Positions 43,288 through 50,352 of a stretch of 50,352 nucleotides of DNA are shown here, in pieces (the first letter of the stretch is position 1; each line of letters opens with the position of its first letter). This DNA comes from Flavobacteriales bacterium (GTDB lineage Bacteria; Bacteroidota; Bacteroidia; Flavobacteriales_E; Vicingaceae), in contig NVUQ01000021.1 in the NCBI GenBank assembly GCA_002401955.1, positions 1 to 50,352 of the forward strand. The letters are read 5' to 3'. Position numbers and translations under genes: made by a program. Under the pieces are notes generated by a model. It made no database searches. It had not been told where the DNA came from and worked only from the letters and a program-made list of their open reading frames with translations.

Positions 43288-43905
43288 ATGGGTTTTCTAA
43301 GAGATATTTTTGGTCCATCTAAGGATGAGATATGGCAACAAGTGGCTAATGAGATTGGTGGCAAGTTTGAAGATAAAGGGTGGTTTGAAAAAGATGTGTT
43401 GAGGTTTAAAAGTGGTCAATGGGAAATAACTCTAGATACTTTTACTCGGAGTTCTGGAAATAATAATCACTCAACTTATACCAGAATGAGAGTTCCCTTT
43501 GTGAATAGAGATGGATTAAGATTTGAAATTTATGAAGAGGGTATTTTTAGCTCAATAGGGAAATATTTTGGTATGCAAGACATTGTGGTAAATGATAGGT
43601 TTTTTGATGATAAATACATCATAAAAGGAAATCAACCAGAACGAGTAAGGCTTCTTTTGCAGGATGAAAATTTGCAGGAATTAATCAATATTCAGAATGA
43701 TATTCAGTTTTCTGTAAAAGATGATGAGGGTTGGTTTGGTGCATCTTTTCCAGAAGGAGTAGATGAACTTTATTTTGAATGTTATGGGGTGATGAAAGAT
43801 GTTGATGAACTTAAATATTTATTTGAGCTCTTCTCTGCTACTCTGGAACGATTGGTTGAAATAGATTCTGCTTATGAAACGAACCCAAGAATTAGGCTTA
43901 ATTAG
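43288..43905 (+). CDS. conserved protein of unknown function, part of the PspA/flotillin operon
   Basis: 205 residues without membrane segments. Landmarks are an N-terminal MGFLRDIFGPSKDEIWQQVA and a central block (RVPFVNRDGLRFEIYEEGIF, KYFGMQDIVVNDRFFDDKYI). A GWFG motif lies in KDDEGWFGASFPEGVDELYF, and a C-terminal helix is LFELFSATLERLVEI. The strand-rich pattern with conserved Trp and Phe residues suggests a compact alpha-beta domain. I know no named family for it and assign no function. Its place between the flotillin gene and the giant ATPase gene (12 bases before the latter) makes it a likely adaptor or client-binding subunit of this system. Confidence 0.72.
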   Translation: MGFLRDIFGPSKDEIWQQVANEIGGKFEDKGWFEKDVLRFKSGQWEITLDTFTRSSGNNNHSTYTRMRVPFVNRDGLRFEIYEEGIFSSIGKYFGMQDIVVNDRFFDDKYIIKGNQPERVRLLLQDENLQELINIQNDIQFSVKDDEGWFGASFPEGVDELYFECYGVMKDVDELKYLFELFSATLERLVEIDSAYETNPRIRLN

Positions 43906-43917
43906 TAAAAGATATTA

Positions 43918-46900
43918 ATGTCAGAGATAAAAAAAGACATAGAAAATAAACCAGAGGGCTTGGAACAAGGTACTTACGAAATCATTCGTGGTCGTTTAAC
44001 CAAGTATGGAGATGAGTTAAAAAATAGCTTGTCCCTCTTAAACGATTCCAGAAAATCAATTTTTGGAGCAGTAGAAACAACCCTTCTTACAACCGAGAGA
44101 ATTACTACCGAGAACAAATGTGTACCTCGAGATATGGTAGCTTTAGGTACACACTTTATTTTTGGATACAATGTTCATATTGGCTTAAGGTCTGGAACAA
44201 AATTAAGTGATGTACTTAGTGTTTATGAATACAAGGATAGAGGTTTTCATCAACAAGATTATTCGTTAATCAATGATGATAAATTTAATAATGACTTTGA
44301 AGAATTATACAAGTATTATAAGAATACTCAATTTACTAAATTTGCTGTAATTGGGCCATATCTGTATATGATTTTTCAGGTAGGCCAAAGTGAAAAGGAC
44401 ATTAAGGCATTTAAGTGGAGTATTGATAAAGATACTATCTCTTATATCGATAATAGAAGTGATCATGAAGTAGTTTATCCAGATCAGCATGAATTTGTTT
44501 GGAAAAGAACAGTTCGTGAGATGTACAAAAAAGGGAAGCATCCACACATATCTATTGAAGATAGAGTGTTTGTGGAAACTATAGGAGGAGATTTAACCAT
44601 TAAAGTTGAGGATAATACAGATGATGGCAAAGGGATTTACATAGAACCTGTAGAGTATAAAGATCAAACTCTTGACGATGCTGAAATTTATTACGCTATC
44701 GTAGGGAACATGATTTTTTTAAAAATCAAACCATACAAAGAGGATGATTTTAGGTATATCATCTACAATGAAAAAATGCAAGAAGCGGTAAGAATTGATG
44801 CAATAGAAAACTCTTGTGTATTGTTGCCTGATGATCATGGTGTAATATTTCCTAAAGGATATTATTTACAAACTGGAGAGTCAAAAGTATTTGAGTTGGA
44901 GTTTGGTGCAATGCATTTTCAACGCACAATTGCCTCTTCCAATGGTGAAGATTTTTTGTATGTTTTTTACAATAATACTACTGGTACGTATGTGTTGTTG
45001 TCATATAATTTAATTGATCAAGAGATTACTACGCCAACCGTATGCCATGGATATTCATTTTTTGACAATGGAGAGTTTTGTTATTTTATGGCTGAAGAAG
45101 AAGCTCAGAATCATCATGCAGTTCAAATATGGCAAACACCTTACAAAATTGCTGAACATGGTTTGTCTTCTAAAAATGGTTCGCTTATTTCAAAAATAGG
45201 CAATAAGAACATTGTTAGAGGAATGGCAGAATGCCATGAGATTTTAAATCTTATTTCAAAGGAAGATTCTTATGCTAACCTTTATGTTGATATCGTAAAA
45301 AAAGCAACAGACATCATTGATTCTTATTATTGGTTGGATAAAAAAGATACTCACCAACTCAAGAATCCTTTAGTACATATTAAATCTTCAGCAGCTTCAG
45401 CTATTGATGAATTTGATAAAGTAGTAAAAATTAAAAAGAATACGAAGGAAGAACAGGATAGGGTAAGCCTTCTTTTTAAGGAGCTTCTAGGTAAAATTAA
45501 ACGAGCTAAACTTAATCATATTGATCATTTTGTTCAGCTATTAGCTCAACTCAGAACCATAAGAGGTCAAGTTACTTCACTCAAAGAGTTAAGATATGTA
45601 GAACTTTCTTTAGTTGAAGAATATGAGCAAGTACTAAGTGAGCAAAATGAACTACTTTCAAATAAATGTGTTAACTTTTTATTAAAAGAAAAAGCCCTTC
45701 AATATTATACTGATAAAATTGATGGATTTAATAAGAATATTGAAAAACTTAAGAAGGTTGTAGAGCTTAATCAGTTGGAAGAGGAAGTGTTAAAAACTTC
45801 TAAAGAATTAGAAATGTTGATAGAAATTGTGAGTAATCTTAAAATAGAAGATGCTACACAAACTACTAAAATCATAAACAATATTTCAGAAGTATATTCT
45901 AGGTTCAATCAAATAAATGCAATCCTAAAAAGAAAAAGAAAAGACCTTCAATTGGTAGAAGGAGAAGCTGTTTTTTCTTCTCAATTAAAACTGATAAATC
46001 AAGGCATGGTTAATTACCTTGATATTTCTGATACTGCTGAGAAATGCGAAGAGTATTTGACTAAACTGTTAATTCAGTTAGAAGAGCTCGAAGGGAAATT
46101 TAGTGAATTTGATGAGTATTTGGTTAAAATTTCTGACAAGAGAGAAGAAGTTTATAGTGCGTTTGAATCACGTAAAGTGCATCTAACCGAAAAAAGAAAC
46201 AAAAGAACAACCAGGTTACAAACTTCAGCCGATAGAATTTTAAAAGGAGTAGCAAGTAGGTTAGAAGATATGGCCGACTTAGATGAGATTAATGGCTATA
46301 TGGTTTCTGACCTTATGGTGGATAAACTCAGAAATATTATTGATGAGTTAATTGATCTCGGAGACACCGTTAAATCGGATGATATTCAAAGTAAGCTAAA
46401 ATCGGTAAAAGAAGAGGCAATTCGCCAATTGCGGGATAAAAAGGATCTGTATGAAGGTGATAATATTATTTCATTTGGTCAACATAAATTTTCTGTAAAT
46501 AATCAATCGTTAGATTTAACAATTGTTCCTAAAGGAGATGCTATGTATTATCACATTACTGGAACTAACTTTTTTGAACGGATAGAAGATGATAATTTTA
46601 ATAGCACCAAAGCAGTTTGGAAGCAAGATCTCGTTTCAGAAAATGAAAAAGTATATCGGTCAGAGTATTTAGCATGGCAAGCATATTTGGAAATTACCCA
46701 AAATGGTGTTGGATTAGATGTTGCACAAGCATGGACGGAAAAAGAAACTTTAGCCTTTGTAAGTCAGTTATTAGGCTCAAAATATGATGAGGGATATGTT
46801 AAAGGAGTACATGATAATGATGCTGTTATTATTTTAGATGAGCTACTAAGAATGGCTCATTTTGGAGGTGTATTGAGATTTCCTCCCAATGTTAGATCTT

Positions 46901-48801
46901 GTGCCTCCTATTATTGGAATTTTTATTTAGATGAGAAACAACAATTAGCTTTAAATAAACAAATTAAAAGTTCGGGAAATATTTTAGAGGCTTTTCCAAA
47001 TACAAAAGTGTTTGATGACTTGATTAATTCTTTGAGAGAAAAATTATTTCAATTTAACGAAGATAAAGGAATGTTTGGCAAAACTAATTTTGATGAAGCT
47101 GCAAAATATCTGTTTTATGAGTTAGCCACCAACGATAAGTTCAGTATTAGTAAAGATGCATTTACGTTGTGTGAAGTATTTAATACTTACTTGAAAGTTG
47201 AAGGTCTCGAAAAATCTTACAATAGCTCCATTGCAAACTTGGTGAATGATTCCGATAAATATTCAATTACCAAAAGTTGGTTACAAGCATATGTGTCGTC
47301 AAGTAGTTATGAAGTTAACGGAGCTTTGAGCGAAGCTGCTATTGTATTAAATACTGTTGGTTTAAACAAAAAGCATTTAATAAATACATCTTTAAAAGTT
47401 GAGTTATCGGGATTAAATGGAACTCACACCACAATAAAAAATCAGCAGCTGCTATTGAATTTTCATGAGTTCATTAGTCGGTTAACACAGTTTTCTGCGA
47501 TCACTGTTCCTGCTTTCAGACAATTTAATGAACTCAAGAAAGAGTTTGTAGAAAATTATAAAGAGGACCTAAAATTAGAAGGGTTGAAGCCAAAAGTAAT
47601 GAGCTCTTTTGTTAGAAATCAGTTAATTAATAAGGTTTACCTTCCGTTAATAGGAGATAATTTGGCAAAACAAATTGGTTCTGCTGGAGTAAACAAACGA
47701 ACAGATTTAATGGGAATGCTCCTGCTAATTTCTCCTCCTGGATATGGTAAAACTACCTTGATGGAATACATCGCCAGTCGTTTAGGAATTATTTTCTTAA
47801 AAATAAACGGACCATCGCTGGGTCATGATGTAACCTCTTTAGATCCTGATGATGCACCAAATGCTGGGGCGAGAGAAGAAGTAGAAAAGCTGAATCTTGG
47901 TTTTGAAATGGGTGATAATGTGATGATTTATTTGGATGATATTCAACATTGTAACCCGGAGTTTTTACAAAAATTTATATCCTTGTGTGATGGTCAACGA
48001 AAAATTGAAGGCGTTTATAAAGGGAGAACGAAAACCTATGACCTTAGAGGGAAAAAGGTGTGTGTAGTAATGGCGGGTAATCCATATACAGAAAGTGGAG
48101 ATAAGTTTAAAATACCTGATATGTTGGCCAATCGAGCTGATATTTATAATCTTGGTGATATTATTGGAGACAGTGATGATGTTTTTGAATTAAGTTATTT
48201 AGAAAACTGCTTAACCTCAAATACAACGCTCAGAAAACTCTCAGGGAAAAGCCAAAAGGATTTGTATACCCTTATAAAATTGGCAAATACAGGAGAAAAA
48301 AATGGTCTTGATTTTGAATCGAACCATACATCAGAAGAAATTAATGATTACGTAGCAGTTCTTAAAAAATTGAATCTTGTAAGAGATATTATTCTAAAAG
48401 TTAACAAAGAGTACATTCATTCTGCAGCACAAGAAGATCAATATAGAGTAGAACCCTCATTTAAATTGCAAGGTTCTTATCGGAACATGAATAAAATTGC
48501 AGAAAAGATTATACCTATAATGAATGATGAGGAACTCAAAACGCTAATTTTGAGTGCCTATGAAAATGAAAGTCAAACATTAACAACTAGTGCAGAATCT
48601 AACCTCTTAAAGTTTAAGGAAATGGTGAATTGGATATCTGCAGAGGAACTAGAAAGGTGGCAAAATATGAAAGAAACTTATCTTAAAAATCAAAAACTTA
48701 GAGGCTTTGGTGATCAAAATCAAATGACCATGATTCTCTCACAAATGGAGGCATTATCGGACGGGTTGATTGGAATTAAAAATGCACTAAATAAGAATTA
48801 A
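43918..48801 (+). CDS. giant AAA+ ATPase with N-terminal DUF3686-like region and coiled coils
   Basis: A 1627-residue protein, often annotated as a DNA repair ATPase in databases. Residues 20-480 form a strand-rich domain; 495-840 are coiled coils (EEEVLKTSKELEMLIEIVSN); 850-1250 are mixed helical. The AAA+ module follows: Walker A SPPGYGKTTLMEYIA near 1275, Walker B VMIYLDDIQHCNPEFLQKF near 1340, and sensor-1-type VVMAGNPYTESGDKF near 1384, a MoxR-like pattern. About 150 helical residues complete the chain. There is no DNA-binding motif, and the operon context is membrane proteins, so DNA repair is doubtful. By analogy with Vps4 and ESCRT-III it may remodel the PspA polymer or the flotillin cage. 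The ATPase is certain; the target is inference. Confidence 0.85.
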   Translation: MSEIKKDIENKPEGLEQGTYEIIRGRLTKYGDELKNSLSLLNDSRKSIFGAVETTLLTTERITTENKCVPRDMVALGTHFIFGYNVHIGLRSGTKLSDVLSVYEYKDRGFHQQDYSLINDDKFNNDFEELYKYYKNTQFTKFAVIGPYLYMIFQVGQSEKDIKAFKWSIDKDTISYIDNRSDHEVVYPDQHEFVWKRTVREMYKKGKHPHISIEDRVFVETIGGDLTIKVEDNTDDGKGIYIEPVEYKDQTLDDAEIYYAIVGNMIFLKIKPYKEDDFRYIIYNEKMQEAVRIDAIENSCVLLPDDHGVIFPKGYYLQTGESKVFELEFGAMHFQRTIASSNGEDFLYVFYNNTTGTYVLLSYNLIDQEITTPTVCHGYSFFDNGEFCYFMAEEEAQNHHAVQIWQTPYKIAEHGLSSKNGSLISKIGNKNIVRGMAECHEILNLISKEDSYANLYVDIVKKATDIIDSYYWLDKKDTHQLKNPLVHIKSSAASAIDEFDKVVKIKKNTKEEQDRVSLLFKELLGKIKRAKLNHIDHFVQLLAQLRTIRGQVTSLKELRYVELSLVEEYEQVLSEQNELLSNKCVNFLLKEKALQYYTDKIDGFNKNIEKLKKVVELNQLEEEVLKTSKELEMLIEIVSNLKIEDATQTTKIINNISEVYSRFNQINAILKRKRKDLQLVEGEAVFSSQLKLINQGMVNYLDISDTAEKCEEYLTKLLIQLEELEGKFSEFDEYLVKISDKREEVYSAFESRKVHLTEKRNKRTTRLQTSADRILKGVASRLEDMADLDEINGYMVSDLMVDKLRNIIDELIDLGDTVKSDDIQSKLKSVKEEAIRQLRDKKDLYEGDNIISFGQHKFSVNNQSLDLTIVPKGDAMYYHITGTNFFERIEDDNFNSTKAVWKQDLVSENEKVYRSEYLAWQAYLEITQNGVGLDVAQAWTEKETLAFVSQLLGSKYDEGYVKGVHDNDAVIILDELLRMAHFGGVLRFPPNVRSCASYYWNFYLDEKQQLALNKQIKSSGNILEAFPNTKVFDDLINSLREKLFQFNEDKGMFGKTNFDEAAKYLFYELATNDKFSISKDAFTLCEVFNTYLKVEGLEKSYNSSIANLVNDSDKYSITKSWLQAYVSSSSYEVNGALSEAAIVLNTVGLNKKHLINTSLKVELSGLNGTHTTIKNQQLLLNFHEFISRLTQFSAITVPAFRQFNELKKEFVENYKEDLKLEGLKPKVMSSFVRNQLINKVYLPLIGDNLAKQIGSAGVNKRTDLMGMLLLISPPGYGKTTLMEYIASRLGIIFLKINGPSLGHDVTSLDPDDAPNAGAREEVEKLNLGFEMGDNVMIYLDDIQHCNPEFLQKFISLCDGQRKIEGVYKGRTKTYDLRGKKVCVVMAGNPYTESGDKFKIPDMLANRADIYNLGDIIGDSDDVFELSYLENCLTSNTTLRKLSGKSQKDLYTLIKLANTGEKNGLDFESNHTSEEINDYVAVLKKLNLVRDIILKVNKEYIHSAAQEDQYRVEPSFKLQGSYRNMNKIAEKIIPIMNDEELKTLILSAYENESQTLTTSAESNLLKFKEMVNWISAEELERWQNMKETYLKNQKLRGFGDQNQMTMILSQMEALSDGLIGIKNALNKN

Positions 48802-48965
48802 TGATGAGGATAACGAACTTAAAAAATATTCTCATTTGGATAGTGGCTATTGTCTTCCTTGTTTTGGTGCTTCGTTTCGCTTTTAAACTTGGGTTTATAG
48901 TGGTAATTCTTGGTTTAGGATTCTTTTTAGGATATCGTTACCGAAGCAGAAAAAGTAAAAATTGA
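48801..48965 (+). CDS. 54-residue single-pass membrane peptide
   Basis: The ATG overlaps the last base of the ATPase stop codon (TAATG), a translational-coupling arrangement. The 54-residue product starts MMRITNLKNILIWIVAIVFL, continues with hydrophobic residues broken by RFAFK at positions 25-29, and ends in the basic tail YRYRSRKSKN. This predicts one or two short membrane helices with the tail in the cytoplasm. It has no resemblance to a known family that I can name. It lies 21 bases before the first TerB-like gene. Tight coupling to both neighbours supports a real gene and a role as a membrane anchor for the ATPase or TerB proteins. Confidence 0.72.
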   Translation: MMRITNLKNILIWIVAIVFLVLVLRFAFKLGFIVVILGLGFFLGYRYRSRKSKN

Positions 48966-48986
48966 TAAATTTAAAATATACATATT

Positions 48987-49382
48987 ATGACAACAAAAGA
49001 AATTAGAAAAACACACGTTGCTAACCTTATTAAAATTGCGAAAGCTGATAGAGAATTAACACATGAGGAGATCTTATTTGTAAAAACAATAGCAATTAAA
49101 TTAGATATCACAAGTGCTGAATTTAATGAAATCACCCTTAATTTAGAGGCTGTTAAAACGGAGTTGCCTACTACTCAAGAAGGGAAATTACGTCAGTTGT
49201 ATGACATACTTACTATTATGGCTATTGACGCAGATGCTCATCCAGAAGAAGAAGAGATGTGTAAGAGTATTGGGAAGTTAATTGGATTTTCAGATGAGCA
49301 GGTAATGAAAGCTATGAAACTAACTAAAGAAAATCTCGATAAGGTAATTACTCCAGAACAAATAGAGCAAATTATTGCATAA
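48987..49382 (+). CDS. TerB-like domain protein, first copy
   Basis: 131 residues, all helical, with the TerB two-half pattern: LIKIAKADRELTHEEILFVK in the first half and IMAIDADAHPEEEEMCKSIG in the second, each bearing acidic residues that can bind metal. TerB-family domains act in tellurite resistance and in phage-defence systems, often at the membrane with AAA+ ATPases. It is the eighth gene of the PspA/flotillin operon counting the small membrane peptide. No signal peptide. The specific ligand is unknown. Confidence 0.82.
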   Translation: MTTKEIRKTHVANLIKIAKADRELTHEEILFVKTIAIKLDITSAEFNEITLNLEAVKTELPTTQEGKLRQLYDILTIMAIDADAHPEEEEMCKSIGKLIGFSDEQVMKAMKLTKENLDKVITPEQIEQIIA

Positions 49383-49453
49383 GACTATCCTTAATATTTA
49401 TCTGACAACTATGAAATAGATTAGTTAGATGAATATTTTTTTATTTAAACTAA

Positions 49454-49930
49454 ATGAATATGGCAACACAAGAAGTAGACGAAAAAACATCGCTCATTAT
49501 TGCATTAATTAGAATGGCACGAGTAGATGGGCGAGTAAATCATTATGAACAAATGAATATTTCTATGCTCACCAATACTTTGGGGGTGAACCATGCTGAG
49601 GTTGCCTTGTTGGCTAAAGATATAGATAATGTTCCTGTTGTGGTTCCTGTAACCAGAGAAGATAAGGTCAAATATTTTTGGCGTATTCTCATTATGATGA
49701 AGATGGATTTACAAGCACATGAAAAAGAACTAAAATTAGCCCAAGAACTGGGTGAAGCTCTTGAGTTGGCAGCAAATGAGGTTCGTGGTTTGATAGATTA
49801 TATGGCGGAAAATGTGGCTAAGTTTATTAGTTTGGAGAGGTTTGAAGCACAGTTGATTGAAATTCAAAAAGATCCTAAATATGCCCCAGTAAAAACCTTT
49901 TGGCAGAAAATATTCCGATGGATGAAGTGA
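49454..49930 (+). CDS. TerB-like domain protein, second copy
   Basis: 158 residues and a distant relative of the preceding protein. The halves are LIIALIRMARVDGRVNHYEQ and IMMKMDLQAHEKELKLAQEL; the second half keeps fewer acidic residues, so metal binding may be partly lost. A C-terminal extension (YAPVKTFWQKIFRWMK) is amphipathic and basic-aromatic and could touch the membrane. An alternative ATG lies two codons in. It is 71 bases after the first TerB gene and is the last gene of the operon; no clear terminator follows before the convergent small frame. Confidence 0.8.
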   Translation: MNMATQEVDEKTSLIIALIRMARVDGRVNHYEQMNISMLTNTLGVNHAEVALLAKDIDNVPVVVPVTREDKVKYFWRILIMMKMDLQAHEKELKLAQELGEALELAANEVRGLIDYMAENVAKFISLERFEAQLIEIQKDPKYAPVKTFWQKIFRWMK

Positions 49931-50011
49931 TTTGATGCATATGGTTTAGCAAATAGATACCTTAAAGAATAATTAGGATTAGATTTTTTATAATTATAAA
50001 CTTAGCTAACA

Positions 50012-50245
50012 TCAATTTAAATTTCTATTAATGAATCTATCTAAACCGAAAAAATGATCATCATCCTTCTCTTCGAGGTCTGCCGAATTTCGAGCTAATT
50101 TATCTTCGAGATCTGCTGAATTTCGAGCTAATATTTCTCTGATATTGTTGAGGTTTTTGAACATTTTTAAAAGTTGAATCTTTTCTTTTAGTGTTAAACA
50201 CTTATTTAGTAAGATTGTGTTAATGTTTTTATTTAGCTTTTTCAT
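50012..50245 (-). CDS. possible small protein with a tandem repeat
   Basis: A 77-residue frame from the ATG at 50245 (MKKLNKNINTILLNKCLTLK) is helical and contains the tandem copies ILARNSADLED and LARNSADLEEK, then an acidic DDDHFFGLDRF end. The frame remains open 17 codons upstream. The DNA of the tandem unit also looks like a repeat element, so this may be a noncoding repeat that happens to be open. It is convergent with the TerB operon. I recognise no family. Confidence 0.3.
   Translation of the reverse strand: MKKLNKNINTILLNKCLTLKEKIQLLKMFKNLNNIREILARNSADLEDKLARNSADLEEKDDDHFFGLDRFINRNLN
50071..50132. repeat. 33-base tandem repeat, two copies
   Basis: A 29-base core from 50071 recurs from 50104 with only two changes (shared pieces CTTCGAG, TCTGC and GAATTTCGAGCTAAT), giving a period of 33 bases, which keeps the reading frame of the small minus-strand gene. 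Copies were probably made by slippage. Confidence 0.65.
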
Positions 50246-50352
50246 GATGTTATACCAATCCCGTCCTAAATAAAATTCAAGATAAAGCAAAGGCATTGAA
50301 TTTGTTATAAAAAGAGATTAAAACACTCATAAATTAAAAAGCACCCCCTGAG

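Noticed and set aside
1..50352. CRISPR arrays, rRNA genes and complete insertion sequences
   Set aside because: No regularly spaced direct repeats, rRNA-like sequence or intact transposase gene was seen.

Overview
The window is AT-rich DNA from a member of the Bacteroidota, most likely a free-living Flavobacteriia-type bacterium. The evidence is several promoters with the Bacteroidota -7 consensus TAnnTTTG, few Shine-Dalgarno sequences, and a characteristic gene mix: a two-component propeller histidine kinase, a fused alpha/beta 2-oxoacid dehydrogenase E1, a carboxypeptidase-Q-like M28 peptidase, a FeoB-associated Cys-rich membrane peptide, and secreted proteins whose signal peptides end in Ala-Gln or Ser-Gln.

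Positions 1-31330 look like chromosomal housekeeping and envelope functions, almost all on the minus strand. They include a secreted trypsin-like protease, a frameshifted outer-membrane protein gene, an M28 peptidase and a VOC protein. Next is a cell-surface O-acylation cluster (LysM protein, two SGNH proteins, HAD phosphatase, MBOAT acyltransferase). It is followed by the large sensor kinase, a SUI1-like factor, a lipid kinase and an LtaS-like membrane phosphotransferase in overlapping order. The fused E1 dehydrogenase then runs convergently into a membrane patatin-like protein. An ABCG-type transporter with a TerB-like N-terminus, two small exported proteins, a sodium symporter and a DUF58 protein follow. 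The sensor kinase and the lipid kinase both appear to start at non-canonical codons (ATC and ATT).

Positions 31330-37370 are an accessory-looking stretch anchored at tRNA-Asp(GTC). It holds an ECF sigma factor with an anti-sigma-like membrane protein, a decayed tyrosine recombinase, a large hairpin and an AbiEi/AbiEii-type toxin-antitoxin pair. Two degenerate copies of the tRNA 3' end, each followed by a terminator hairpin, lie at about 31.7 and 37.3 kb, consistent with an old integration site.

Positions 37550-49930 hold the most interesting locus. A plus-strand operon encodes a YjfI/DUF2170-like protein, a PspA-family (ESCRT-III-like) protein, a YqiJ-like OB-fold membrane protein, a YqiK-like flotillin, an unassigned 205-residue protein, a 1627-residue AAA+ ATPase with coiled coils (DUF3686-like), a 54-residue membrane peptide and two TerB-like proteins. 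A divergent XRE regulator and a single-HKD phospholipase-D-type nuclease abut it. I read this as a membrane-remodelling or envelope-stress/defence machine in which the AAA+ protein may act on the PspA or flotillin assembly. The components are recognisable families, but the joint function is inference.
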